This document shows positions 1 through 8,303 of a stretch of 64,000 nucleotides of DNA, one piece after another (the first letter of the stretch is position 1; each line of letters opens with the position of its first letter). The DNA lies in the NCBI GenBank assembly GCA_963702535.1, contig CAVPDG010000011.1, positions 62,001 through 126,000 of the forward strand, written 5' to 3'. The DNA is from CAVPDG01 sp963702535 (GTDB lineage: Bacteria > Chloroflexota > Anaerolineae > Anaerolineales > UBA4823). The notes under the pieces were generated by a model. That model did not search any database, was not told the origin of the DNA, and was given only the letters and a program-made list of their open reading frames with translations. A program made the translations under genes and the position numbers.

Positions 1-433
1 CGGTGACACGCACACCCATCTCGCGCGCTCCCATCAGCTCGAGGAGCATCTTGAACAGGTCGGTCTCGGTGATCATGCCAACGATGCGGTCATCGCGCAC
101 GACCGGCATGCTGCCGATCTTGTTATCTGCCATGATCCTGGCAGCTTCTTCGATGGGGGTGTCTTCGGTGACGGTCAGGACGTTCTTGGTCATAACATCT
201 TTGATCTGCAGCTTGCTCAACAGGTAGTTCATCTCGTAAATGCTGAGCGACGTGGCGGGCGAGGGAGAAGCGTTGAGCAGGTCCTTTTCAGAGACGATGC
301 CGACCAGTTTGCCGTCCTTGACAACCGGCGTCCGGCGGATATGTTCCTGTTTCATCAGGTTGAGTGCGTCAATGAGAGACATGTCTGGGCGCACAGTTAT
401 GACAGGTGATTTCATACGTTCACCGACGAGCAT
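1..433 (-). CDS. CBS-domain protein (3' end outside window)
   Basis: The visible 144 residues hold a tandem pair of CBS motifs. The first spans about residues 5-60 (RMKSPVITVRPDMSLIDAL, then GKLVGIVSEKDLL) and the second about 75-135 (IKDVMTKNVLTVTEDTPIEE, then DRIVGMITETDLF). CBS pairs bind adenine nucleotides and act as energy or ligand sensors. The C-terminal part is cut by the window edge, so an extra output domain (ACT is common in this architecture) cannot be seen. The ATG at 433 follows a strong AGGAGG-type ribosome site. The gene stands alone downstream of the palindrome at 454-559. Confidence 0.85.
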   Translation of the reverse strand, partial: MLVGERMKSPVITVRPDMSLIDALNLMKQEHIRRTPVVKDGKLVGIVSEKDLLNASPSPATSLSIYEMNYLLSKLQIKDVMTKNVLTVTEDTPIEEAARIMADNKIGSMPVVRDDRIVGMITETDLFKMLLELMGAREMGVRVT

Positions 434-453
434 GAGAGCCTCCTGAAGATATT

Positions 454-559
454 AGGATTTGCGCAGTCGAGGCGATCTACATCCATGGGGCGCAATGCAG
501 GCGCAGCCTGCACAGCATCCCATGGACCGTTGTTCCGTTCAGCGAACTGCGCAAATCCT
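454..559. repeat. Triple-nested palindrome (106 bp)
   Basis: Three stems nest around one centre. The outer arms are AGGATTTGCGCAGT (454-467) and its complement (546-559). The middle arms are TCCATGGG (482-489) and CCCATGGA (519-526). The inner arms are TGCAGGC (496-502) and GCCTGCA (506-512) around a GCA loop. It lies in the gap between the dipeptidase stop and the CBS start. It has no clear U-tract, so it is not a standard intrinsic terminator. A REP or MITE-like element, or a structured RNA end, is possible. Confidence 0.6.
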
Positions 560-591
560 GGATTTTCGAATAGATTTCCGGGTACTTTTCA

Positions 592-1953
592 TTATTTTAC
601 CGCAAAAGCCGAGAGGATACGGGCGATATGCCGGGCGCCTTTCAAATACAGGTCGAGGCGGACGTTTTCGTTGGGGGCGTGGGCTTGCGTGCCGGGGTAG
701 CCGATGCCGGCAGTGGCGATGGGCAGCTTGAGCTGCTCGATAAAAACATGGTTCGGTCCGGAGCCGCCCAACATGGGTACAAGCTGCATGGGAACACCGT
801 AAACCGGCTCAGCGGTCTGGGCGACGAGGGATACAAAGGGATCGTTGGGATCGGTGCGGGCAGGCGATTCGCCGCCGAGGAGGGTTACATCGATATCCGA
901 AAAACCTGCGGCATCGAGGTAGGCACGCAAGCCAGCGAACACTGCTTGCGGCGTCTGGTCTGGCACCAGGCGGAAATCCACTTTAGCGGAGGCGCGGGCA
1001 GGAAGCACGGTTTTTGAGCCGGGACCCTGGTAGCCGGAGGTCAATCCGCAGATGGTGCAGGTAGGCTCGAAGATCTCGGCGATGCGCAGCTCGACGCCGC
1101 CGGTGAGCCCGTTGAGAAACTGCTTCACGCCATAGCGGGTCTGGTACTCCTCGACGACGTCTGGCTGCGCTTGCATGAGCTCGATATCGCGCGGCGTGGG
1201 GGGCTGTACGGGGTCGTAGAACCCGGGAATGCGAACCTTGCCATCCGCACCTTTAATGGCGTTGAGCGCCCAGACCAGGCGCCAGGCGGCATTGGGGAAG
1301 ATGGAGCCGCCAATGCCGGAGTGCACATCGATCTTGGCTGTTTCCACGGAAAGCTCAACGTAACAAATACCGCGCAAACCGAGATCGAGGATGGGCACTT
1401 CGCGGTGATCGACGCGCCCGAACTCCCAGATACAGGCATCGGCAGCCAGTTTTTCCCGATTGCTGTGCACAAAATCGTGCAGGTGCAGGCTGCTGGTCTC
1501 CTCCTCGCCTTCGATCACAAACTTGACGTTGCAGGGAAGGTCGCCGGTTACTGCCAGCAAGGCATCGATGGCAAACAGACGGCTGGTGATATGACCCTTG
1601 TCGTCGCTCACCCCGCGGGCGTAGAGCTTGCCGTCGCGCAGGGTTGGCTCGAAAGGCGGGGTGAGCCAGAGGTCGAGCGGCTCAGCCGGTTGGACATCGT
1701 AGTGGTTGTAAAACAGGAGGGTCTTATCGCTGCGCCCGGCTCTTTCGGCATACACGACCGGCGCGCCGTCCGTGGCAATCGTTTCGACGTGAAAACCACG
1801 CGCCTGGAGCATCTGTCTCACCAGGGCAGCGCACTCGTCCAAGCCCCAATTCTGGGCGGCGACACTGGGCTGGGCTGCCAGCCGGGACAGCTCGGTGATG
1901 CTTTCAGCGAGGTGGGCTTCCAGGTAGGCGTCGATCTTCTCAATATCGTTCAT
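592..1953 (-). CDS. M20 family dipeptidase
   Basis: A 453-residue metallopeptidase that probably cleaves dipeptides in the cytoplasm using two Zn ions. Metal-ligand motifs are visible: YNHYDVQP (His84, Asp86), GVSDDKG (about 114-120), EGEEE (148-152) and the C-terminal HAPNEN. The lid/dimerisation segment DVHSG lies near residue 213. Length and motif order fit the M20 dipeptidase group (PepV or carnosinase-like). No signal peptide is seen. The ATG at 1953 has a GGAG-type site about 15 bases upstream. The exact substrate cannot be read from the sequence. Confidence 0.88.
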   Translation of the reverse strand: MNDIEKIDAYLEAHLAESITELSRLAAQPSVAAQNWGLDECAALVRQMLQARGFHVETIATDGAPVVYAERAGRSDKTLLFYNHYDVQPAEPLDLWLTPPFEPTLRDGKLYARGVSDDKGHITSRLFAIDALLAVTGDLPCNVKFVIEGEEETSSLHLHDFVHSNREKLAADACIWEFGRVDHREVPILDLGLRGICYVELSVETAKIDVHSGIGGSIFPNAAWRLVWALNAIKGADGKVRIPGFYDPVQPPTPRDIELMQAQPDVVEEYQTRYGVKQFLNGLTGGVELRIAEIFEPTCTICGLTSGYQGPGSKTVLPARASAKVDFRLVPDQTPQAVFAGLRAYLDAAGFSDIDVTLLGGESPARTDPNDPFVSLVAQTAEPVYGVPMQLVPMLGGSGPNHVFIEQLKLPIATAGIGYPGTQAHAPNENVRLDLYLKGARHIARILSAFAVK

Positions 1954-2006
1954 GACCTATTTTTCTCCATGCATATCGTGGATTTTCAGGTTGAATCTGG
2001 CGTGAT

Positions 2007-2555
2007 TTAAAAAAATCTGCTCAAGGTGCTCGAGCCGAGATAAGCGAACGCCGTCATTTTTAACGTCTCGCCTGCCCAGCACCAGAAAAGGAATTTGAAT
2101 ACCGACATCTTGAGGATACCGGCAATGATCCCTGCGACGTCGAAGAAAGGGTTGGGGACGAGGGCGAGCAGGAAGACGGTCAGGGCGCCGTTCTTCTGCA
2201 TCCAGCCTGTAAGCCGGTCATATACGTCGGCGCGCTCAACGACCCCTTGCCCGCTAAAGCCAGCCAGGTATCCAACCATCTCGCCCAGGGTAGCTCCCGC
2301 GCCAGCGACCAAACCGACCACCAGCGGGTTGAATATCCCGCCCATGGTGAAGATGATGGCAATACCCGGGGCGGGCAGGATTACAGTGGCGTATGCCAGA
2401 AAAGATATGAGAAATATGCCCGGATAGCCGTAAATCGCCAGCCTGGCAGCCTGGTCGCGAATGGAAAAGATATAGATGCTGATGAGGATGACCGCCAGCA
2501 AAGCGGCTATACGCGCGATGGTAACCCGGCGGTTAGCACGCTCCTTACCAGGCAT
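2007..2555 (-). CDS. VTT-domain (DedA/TVP38-like) membrane protein
   Basis: This 182-residue integral membrane protein has an N-terminal helix at about 15-32 followed by the VTT core. The core contains the glycine-rich GAGATLGEMVGYLAG segment and a re-entrant-like VPNPFFDVAGIIAG loop. Proteins of this superfamily act as lipid scramblases or flippases, including undecaprenyl-phosphate recycling in bacteria. This member is YqaA/TVP38-like, and its specific lipid is unknown. A GAGG site precedes the ATG. It lies between the dipeptidase and cyclophilin genes on the same strand. Confidence 0.75.
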   Translation of the reverse strand: MPGKERANRRVTIARIAALLAVILISIYIFSIRDQAARLAIYGYPGIFLISFLAYATVILPAPGIAIIFTMGGIFNPLVVGLVAGAGATLGEMVGYLAGFSGQGVVERADVYDRLTGWMQKNGALTVFLLALVPNPFFDVAGIIAGILKMSVFKFLFWCWAGETLKMTAFAYLGSSTLSRFF

Positions 2556-2596
2556 GGGGAGACCTCAAGGACGACAGGATGCGTGAGGTGAAGGGC

Positions 2597-3109
2597 TTAT
2601 CCTTCGATGATGGACACCGATTGGATGTGGACAGCCGGCGCGTCGACCTTTTGCGGGTCGCGGGGTGGGATCGAGTTGACCACATCCATGCCCTCGATGA
2701 CCTGGCCAAACACACTGTGCTTGTTGTCGAGCCAGGGTGTAGGCACATGGGTGATGAAGAACTGGGAGCCGTTGGTGCCCGGTCCGGCATTAGCCATGGA
2801 GAGGATGCCGGGCTTGTTGTGGCGCAGGCTGGAGTGAAATTCGTCGGCAAAGCGATAGCCCGGACCCCCGCGACCGGTGCCGGTGGGATCACCGCCCTGA
2901 ACCATGAAGTCGGCGATGACGCGGTGGAAAAAGGTGCCGTCGAAGAAGCCCTGCCTGGCAAGGAAAACGAAGTTGTTCACTGTTTTTGGGGTTTTATCGG
3001 CGAATAATTCAAGCTTGATATCGCCCTTATCGGTGTGGAGAACAGCGGTGTATTTGAGCTTGGGATCGATGGTTAGAGCAGGTGGATTGGACCATTGGTT
3101 TGTTTGCAC
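2597..3109 (-). CDS. Cyclophilin-type peptidyl-prolyl isomerase
   Basis: A 170-residue single-domain cyclophilin that catalyses cis-trans isomerisation of Xaa-Pro bonds. Diagnostic segments are FHRVIADFMVQGGDPTGTG (catalytic Arg and Gln), FADEF, LSMANAGPGTNGSQFFI and the WLDNKHSVFGQV motif. No signal peptide is present, so it should be cytoplasmic. The reading frame opens at a GTG (3109), with AAGGAA about 8 bases upstream and no closer ATG. Confidence 0.92.
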   Translation of the reverse strand: MQTNQWSNPPALTIDPKLKYTAVLHTDKGDIKLELFADKTPKTVNNFVFLARQGFFDGTFFHRVIADFMVQGGDPTGTGRGGPGYRFADEFHSSLRHNKPGILSMANAGPGTNGSQFFITHVPTPWLDNKHSVFGQVIEGMDVVNSIPPRDPQKVDAPAVHIQSVSIIEG

Positions 3110-3166
3110 GGTGAATGAGTTCCTTTGTTTGGGAATTTTGGGGTGAATAGGGAAACGAGCCTGAAC

Positions 3167-3808
3167 TTACGAAGCGCGAGCGATGCGCAAGAGGGCTTCG
3201 ATGCGGGCGACCACGAGGTCCATTGCGACGGTGTTCAATCCCCCTTCAGGGATGATGACATCGGCGTAACGCTTGGAAGGCTCAACGAATTCCAGATGCA
3301 TTGGGCGAACGGTGTTCAGGTACTGGTTGACCACCGATTCGGTGCTGCGACCGCGCTCGGAGATATCTCGCTGCAGGCGGCGGATGAAACGGATATCGGG
3401 ATCTGTATCGACGAAGATTTTGATATCGAAAAGGCTGCGCAGCTCGGCTTCGGTGAAGATCAAGATTCCTTCGACCAGGATGACCGGCTGCGGATCAATG
3501 AGGATGGTCTGCGCCGTCCGGGAATGGGTTTTGAAATCGTAGATCGGCAGGGAGATTTGCTTGTATTCTTTGAGCTGCTTGATATGTTGAATGAGCAAGC
3601 AGGTGTCCAGCGAATTGGGGTGGTCGAAGTTGATACTGGCGCGTTGGGCAGGGGCGAGCTGGCTGAGGTCCTTGTAGTAGGCGTCGTGAGGCAGGCAGGC
3701 GATATGCTCTCTGCCGATACGATCCATAATGACATTTGCGACGGTCGTTTTTCCGGATCCCGAACCGCCAGCAATGGCGATGACGACGGGGGTTGCAACA
3801 GAGGGCAT
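3167..3808 (-). CDS. udk: Uridine kinase
   Basis: A 213-residue P-loop kinase that phosphorylates uridine and cytidine with ATP/GTP in pyrimidine salvage. The Walker A motif is GGSGSGKT at residues 14-21. It is followed by the PHDAYYKDLS nucleoside-binding segment, NFDHPNSLDT, the YDFKTHSR lid, and VEGILIFTEAELR with FVDTDPDIRFIRR. Length and motif order are typical. The ATG lies only six bases after a TATAAT box, so the transcript is probably leaderless. Confidence 0.95.
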   Translation of the reverse strand: MPSVATPVVIAIAGGSGSGKTTVANVIMDRIGREHIACLPHDAYYKDLSQLAPAQRASINFDHPNSLDTCLLIQHIKQLKEYKQISLPIYDFKTHSRTAQTILIDPQPVILVEGILIFTEAELRSLFDIKIFVDTDPDIRFIRRLQRDISERGRSTESVVNQYLNTVRPMHLEFVEPSKRYADVIIPEGGLNTVAMDLVVARIEALLRIARAS

Positions 3809-3820
3809 ACTGGAATTATA
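3809..3820 (-). promoter_or_regulatory. -10 box of a leaderless udk promoter
   Basis: On the minus strand GTATAAT (TATAAT complement at 3815-3820) is followed by exactly six bases and then the udk ATG at 3808. Transcription would start at or within a base or two of the start codon. The same TATAAT-N6-ATG layout recurs at four other genes in the window. Confidence 0.6.
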
Positions 3821-3854
3821 CTGGAGGAGTTGGAATTAATGGGATAATCCAGGC

Positions 3855-3885
3855 AAACGAAAAGCAGCACCTTAGAGATGCTGCT
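3855..3885 (-). terminator. Intrinsic terminator of tRNA-Thr
   Basis: On the minus strand AGCAGCA and TGCTGCT (7 bp) enclose a 9-base loop, followed by TTTTCGTTT. It starts just after the tRNA 3' end. Confidence 0.75.
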
Positions 3886-3890
3886 GGGTG

Positions 3891-3963
3891 AGCCACCGAA
3901 GGGATTCGAACCCTTGACCTGACGTTTACGAAACGCCTGCTCTGCCAGCTGAGCTACGGTGGC
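3891..3963 (-). tRNA. tRNA-Thr (anticodon CGU)
   Basis: A 73-base cloverleaf. The acceptor stem is GCCACCG/CGGTGGC. The D arm is GCTC/GAGC. The anticodon stem GGCGT/ACGTC (one G-T pair) encloses loop TTCGTAA with anticodon CGT. The T arm is AAGGG-TTCGAAT-CCCTT. The discriminator base is T and CCA is not encoded. The CGU anticodon reads ACG threonine codons. Confidence 0.95.
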
Positions 3964-3981
3964 TGGTGTGAACGCGGGGGA

Positions 3982-4010
3982 ATTATACAAGGGATAGTTG
4001 GGATTGGCAA
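3982..4010 (-). promoter_or_regulatory. Promoter of tRNA-Thr
   Basis: On the minus strand TTGCCA (4005-4010) and TATAAT (3982-3987) are separated by exactly 17 bases, with the -10 box ending 18 bases before the tRNA. The same TTGCCA-17-TATAAT pair precedes rpmH at 54501-54529, so this is likely the housekeeping sigma consensus here. Confidence 0.75.
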
Positions 4011-4041
4011 GGATGGATTGTTTTCGAGGAAGAGGTGCATT

Positions 4042-5289
4042 TTGCGTGTGGCGATGCTGTCTTACCATACCTGCCCGCTGGCAACACTAGGCGGCAAGGA
4101 TACAGGGGGGATGAACGTCTATGTGCGCGATCTGACGCGCCAGCTCGGGGAGATGGGCGTACAGGTGGATGTTTTCACGCGCTCGCAGGACGAGCATGTA
4201 CCGCATGTGCTGCACGACCTGGGCTATGGCAACCGGGTGGTGCATATCCCGGCGGGACCCGAGGAACCGATCGCCAAGGAGGAGATGGCGAAGCACCTGA
4301 ACGATTTTGTGCTGGGAGTGCGCGGCTTCGCCGAGAGCAAGGGCTTGAAGTATGACCTGATCCACAGCCATTACTGGATGTCGGGCGTGGCAGCCGGCGA
4401 GCTGAAAAACGGGTGGAAAGCGCCGGTGATCCACATGTTCCATACACTGGGAGTGATGAAGCAGCGCGTGGCGCGGGCGGGGGAGGCGGTGGAAGGAGGG
4501 TATCGACTGGATGGGGAGCGCTACGTGATGCGTATAGCCGATAAGATCATCGCGGCAACGCCTGCCGAGCTGGCGCAACTGCAATGGCTCTACCAGGCAG
4601 ATACGCGCAAGATCGTGGTCATCCCTCCCGGCGTTGACCTGAGACGGTTCTATCCCATCCCCCCGGATGAAGCCAAGGAGTTCATCGGCATCCCACCCTG
4701 CGATCAGGTCCTTCTCTACGTGGGGCGGATCGAGCCGCTCAAGGGGATCGATGTGCTGATCCATGCCATCGCCCTCCTGCGCGAGCAAGGCGTGCGCGTC
4801 TGCCTGTCTGTCATCGGCGGCGATTCCGAGGATGATTCAGATGCCATCAGCGTCGAGATGGCGCGCCTGCAGGCAGTGCGTGAGGACTCCGGCATGGATG
4901 ACATGGTGTTCTTCCTGGGGAAGAAGAGCCAGGATACGCTGCCCTACTATTATTCGGCCTCGGAAGCGGTGGTTGTGCCATCGCATTATAAGTCATTTGG
5001 CATGGTGGCGCTGGAAGCGATGGCATGCGGGACGCCGGTGGTTGCCTCACAGGTCGGCGGGCTGGCTTTTCTCATCCGGGATGGGGAAACCGGGTTCACT
5101 TTCCCGGTGGACGACCCGCAGGCGCTGGCTGACAGGTTGATCACCTTGCTGCGCGATGCCGAGCTGAGAAGGCGCATGGGAGAGCAGGCAGCTCGCTTCG
5201 CGCGGGATTATGGCTGGGAGCGGATCGCCACACGTGTGCTGAGTGTTTACCAGCAGGCGCTTGCAGAAGGGCAACCAACCGGGGGCTGA
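4042..5289 (+). CDS. GT4 glycosyltransferase (MshA / sucrose-synthase-like)
   Basis: A 415-residue retaining GT-B glycosyltransferase. The N-terminal domain carries the GGKDTGGMNVYVRDL motif typical of the MshA and sucrose-phosphate-synthase-like group. The C-terminal domain carries VGRIEPLKGIDVLI and the SFGMVALEAMACGTPVVAS nucleotide-sugar site with the EX7E glutamates. The TTG at 4042 (LRVAMLSYHTCPL) is chosen because homologues start at this point and GAGGAAGAGG lies six bases upstream; a TTG at 4018 is also in frame. The acceptor cannot be predicted, and MshA function would need mycothiol genes that are not seen here. Confidence 0.85.
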   Translation: MRVAMLSYHTCPLATLGGKDTGGMNVYVRDLTRQLGEMGVQVDVFTRSQDEHVPHVLHDLGYGNRVVHIPAGPEEPIAKEEMAKHLNDFVLGVRGFAESKGLKYDLIHSHYWMSGVAAGELKNGWKAPVIHMFHTLGVMKQRVARAGEAVEGGYRLDGERYVMRIADKIIAATPAELAQLQWLYQADTRKIVVIPPGVDLRRFYPIPPDEAKEFIGIPPCDQVLLYVGRIEPLKGIDVLIHAIALLREQGVRVCLSVIGGDSEDDSDAISVEMARLQAVREDSGMDDMVFFLGKKSQDTLPYYYSASEAVVVPSHYKSFGMVALEAMACGTPVVASQVGGLAFLIRDGETGFTFPVDDPQALADRLITLLRDAELRRRMGEQAARFARDYGWERIATRVLSVYQQALAEGQPTGG

Positions 5290-5298
5290 GTATGGGTA

Positions 5299-7020
5299 TC
5301 AGCTGGGGATTCGAAATTGAGCCAGGTATTTGTCCCGGTTGGCAGAACGGGCGATCTTGCCGCTGCTGGTCTTGATCAGCCAGCCGCGCTCGAGGATCTC
5401 GATGTGGCGCAAGGCGATATCCGAGCCCTGGTTGACGCTGAGGCGGATCTGGTCGGCGATCCCCTGGCGCTGGCTCGGATCAGCCGCATCCGCTTCCGCT
5501 AACAAAACGACTTCTTCGGTGCCCAGGTCTTCACTGTAAACGCCGAAAGCTACCACCCGCCCGGGGTGAACCCCAGGCGCCTCGCTGGCTAACCTTTCGA
5601 TATCTTGCGGGTAGATATTCTTGCCGCCGACGATGATCAAGTCCTTCTTTCTGCCGGTCACATATAGCTCACCTGCAACTGTGTAACCCAGGTCTCCGGT
5701 GAGATACCAGCCATCGATGAAGGCTTGCCGGGTGAGATCGGGGCGGTGATAGTAGCCGGTGAGCATGTAGCTGCTCTGGATGGCAATCTCGCCAACGACG
5801 CGGTCGGGAAGATCGGCGCCGTTCTGATCGATGACCCGCAGGCGGGTACCCTCGACCGGCTGCCCGGATGAGACCAGTTGGAGGGCATCCGGCGAGGCAG
5901 GAACCGGCTCAGCAATCCCTGCGCTGACGAATTTGCGCTTATCCACCCAATCGGTCGCAAGCGGCGCTTCGATCCCGCCCTGGGTGACCGCAAAGACATT
6001 CTCCGCCATGGCATAGCTGGCAGCGAGAGCCTCTGGGCGAAACCCGTAGGGCGAGAAGCGCTCGACGAACTGCCGGTGGCTGGAGGCGTGCACCGGCTCG
6101 GAGCAGTTGATCACAGCGCGCCAGGAGGACAGGTCAACGCCTGCCAGGTCGCGGTCCCGGATCTTCTGGGCGCAAAAATTGTAGGCGAAGTTGGGCAGCC
6201 AGGTGAGCGTGCCGTGATAACGCGAGACTGCCTGGAAGAGCCGGTACGGGGCGCGCACCCAATCGAAAGGCGACATCAATACCAGTGGGATGCGGCTGAG
6301 AATGGGCAGGATGAAGCCGGCGATCAGTCCCATATCGTGGTAGAGGGGCAGCCAGCTGACCACGACATCCTCCGGGGTTAAGCGGATGGCGCGGGCGTAA
6401 CTTTCTAGCTGGCGCAGCACCGCGGCGTGCGAGAGCGCAACACCCTTTTGCAAGCCGGTTGTGCCGGAGGAGTGCTGCAAGAGCACGATCTCCTGCGGCG
6501 ACCGATCTAACCCGGGCAGGTGACCGGCGCTCCATTCTTCCAGAGGTGAGATTTCTACCGTGGATAGGATCAGGCGGGGGTACGGGCTGCCGGCGGCAGC
6601 TGCCCTGACCTCCGGGATGAACTGCGGGTAGGTGATCACGGCGGCCGGACGGGTGGTGTGCATTAAAGCAGAGAGCGACTGACGGTACTGCTCAGCCGCC
6701 AGCTTTTCAGTCAGGTAGGGCATGATGGCGGGAATGCTCCCGGCGAGGATGGCGCCGAAGAAAGCATGGAGCAGGTCCGCTTCGCGATTGAGGATGAGGA
6801 TGACCACTTCGCCAGGTAGGATGCCGGCGGACAAGATCGCCTTTGCATAACCGGCGGCGCCCTGGAAGAACTGGCGCGTGGTTATGACGCGCTCCGGCTG
6901 CCCGCTTTGCAGCAGGATGGCTAAATCCTGATCGGGCGCCTGCTGGAAGCGCTCCAGAAGGATGGATGAGATGGTCTGAGGGGAGGCGCTCATGCTTTCC
7001 GGAGCTGGGGAGGCAATCAC
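5299..7020 (-). CDS. Fatty acyl-AMP ligase-like adenylating enzyme
   Basis: A 573-residue ANL-superfamily enzyme that would activate a carboxylic acid as acyl-AMP and load the carrier protein encoded just upstream. Motifs are LQHSSGTTGLQKGV (P-loop), SWLPLYHDMGLIAGF, GWYLTGDLGY, GRKKDLIIVGGKNIYPQDIE and the C-terminal catalytic Lys in KTSSGKIAR. The LPLYHDMG and KNIYPQDIE forms are those of fatty acyl-AMP ligases rather than D-alanine ligases (DltA). The first start is a GTG at 7020 overlapping the ACP stop (GTGA); an ATG at 6993 is an alternative. It is the last gene of the Dlt-like operon. Confidence 0.88.
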   Translation of the reverse strand: MIASPAPESMSASPQTISSILLERFQQAPDQDLAILLQSGQPERVITTRQFFQGAAGYAKAILSAGILPGEVVILILNREADLLHAFFGAILAGSIPAIMPYLTEKLAAEQYRQSLSALMHTTRPAAVITYPQFIPEVRAAAAGSPYPRLILSTVEISPLEEWSAGHLPGLDRSPQEIVLLQHSSGTTGLQKGVALSHAAVLRQLESYARAIRLTPEDVVVSWLPLYHDMGLIAGFILPILSRIPLVLMSPFDWVRAPYRLFQAVSRYHGTLTWLPNFAYNFCAQKIRDRDLAGVDLSSWRAVINCSEPVHASSHRQFVERFSPYGFRPEALAASYAMAENVFAVTQGGIEAPLATDWVDKRKFVSAGIAEPVPASPDALQLVSSGQPVEGTRLRVIDQNGADLPDRVVGEIAIQSSYMLTGYYHRPDLTRQAFIDGWYLTGDLGYTVAGELYVTGRKKDLIIVGGKNIYPQDIERLASEAPGVHPGRVVAFGVYSEDLGTEEVVLLAEADAADPSQRQGIADQIRLSVNQGSDIALRHIEILERGWLIKTSSGKIARSANRDKYLAQFRIPS

Positions 7021-7265
7021 GCCTGGCGCGCGGTGATGAGGGAGGCTAATTGCTCCAGGGTATCGAAGGTCTCCTTGTTCAGCTCGGTATCGTCGATGTG
7101 AACGCCATAAGTATCTTCAATAAACAGGGAGAGGTCGACCAGGCTGAACGAATCGATCAAACCGCTGGAGATGAGCGGCTCACTGGGAGAAATCGAGCGC
7201 GCCGGCTGCTTGAGGATTTGCGCAGCGATGTATTGAGAGAGCTGAACGGTGAGCTTTGGGTCCAT
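7017..7265 (-). CDS. Acyl carrier protein (DltC-like role)
   Basis: An 82-residue phosphopantetheine carrier. The attachment serine is Ser39 in the segment GLIDSFSLVDL, followed by the acidic helix FIEDTYGVHIDDTEL. The length is normal for an ACP. It overlaps the ligase gene by four bases, so the two are probably translationally coupled, and it follows the MBOAT and SGNH genes in the operon. It is likely a dedicated carrier for envelope acylation, not the fatty-acid-synthase ACP. The ribosome site is weak. Confidence 0.9.
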   Translation of the reverse strand: MDPKLTVQLSQYIAAQILKQPARSISPSEPLISSGLIDSFSLVDLSLFIEDTYGVHIDDTELNKETFDTLEQLASLITARQA

Positions 7266-7314
7266 ATCTATCCGCTATCCTATGTGGGATTTGCCGCGGC
7301 GCCTGGAGGCTAGG

Positions 7315-8287
7315 CTACGATCCGCCGACGTAACGCCAGACGGCATCGAGCACCTGCAGGGCGGTGAGGTTGCGAACGGGCCAGCCTTTCTTCATAATCA
7401 GGGGATCATCGAAGCGATTCGGACCCCAGGTGATGTGAACCTGATCTTCCTGCAGACCAGCGTCTTCCAAGGGCTGGACAGCCTGCCAGTAATTCCACAA
7501 AGGAACGCCGTACTCCATCGCCAGGCGGGCAATGGTGGCATTGATGAAATGATCCCCTTCGATATTGTCGGCTTTGGTGGACAGGATGGGAATGACGCCC
7601 TGGTCGATGGAAAATTCGATAATCTGGCGCATTTGGGGCTCGAAGGTGTCCTCGTGCCAGACATCGTTGGAGCCGAGCATGATGAATGCAAAGGCGGGCT
7701 TATGGATGCGATATTCACACGCCAGCGGGGATTCGTTCGGGAGGCATTTGGCGCGGTCTGCCCAGAGCGGGGCAAAGATCGATGAGGCATTGAAGCCCGA
7801 TTTGGCTGCCAGGCTGGTGCGTGCATACGAGCCCTGAAAGTTTTGGATGACGCCCTCCAGGCTTCTGATACTCGCCGAGCGAGTAATACTGCTCGCCGCG
7901 GTCAAAATCACCGAGGAACCAGGCCGGTGTGCTGCCGCAGTCCCCGATCTTGGAAAAGGCATGCGGGTCGTTGCCCAGCTCCTGCCCATGCTGATAAATT
8001 GCTTTCAAGCGCTCGTCAAGCTGCGGAACGATAGGAAGGGCGGGCCAGCTTGCGGGATCGAAGGTGGGGGAGGGGGTTGGCGAGGGTGCGGGTGTGGCGG
8101 TAGCCGCCAATGGCGGCTCGGGAGAGGGGCTGAGGATGATAGCGGGAGTCTGTGTGGAGGAGGCGCGGTGAGAGTGGGGCTGGCGCTCGCCGCGAGAGTG
8201 GTGGGCGCAACGGCTGCCGGGTCTTTTCGAGCTACAGGCGGTCATCAGGCTGGCAAGAATAAGGATATAGAGGGCGATGCGCTTCAT
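7315..8287 (-). CDS. SGNH-like lipoprotein (frame broken by indels)
   Basis: The N-terminus is a lipoprotein signal ending LILASLMTACSS, followed by a Ser/Thr/Pro-rich linker and a domain of about 250 residues. The domain has block I as KIGDCGS and block III as IMLGSNDVW. The frame changes near 7865; joining EYQ to SLEGVIQNFQGSY restores it. In the linker, two compensating indels (about 8140 and 8220) would restore the sequence DPAAVAPTTLAASASPTLTA. The block I serine is displaced by Cys and no clear DxxH block V is seen, so catalysis is uncertain. TATAAT lies eight bases before the ATG (8296-8301), suggesting an extra internal promoter. Confidence 0.7.
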
Positions 8288-8303
8288 AACGCCCGATTAT
8301 ATC

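Noticed and set aside
1780..1797. parS-like sequence GTTTCGACGTGAAAAC
   Set aside because: It has an extra base in the centre relative to parS, lies inside the dipeptidase gene, and is far from parAB.
7213..7226. Second copy of AGGATTTGCGCAG, matching the outer arm of the 454-559 palindrome
   Set aside because: It lies within the acyl carrier protein coding sequence and lacks the partner arm and inner stems, so it is most likely chance.
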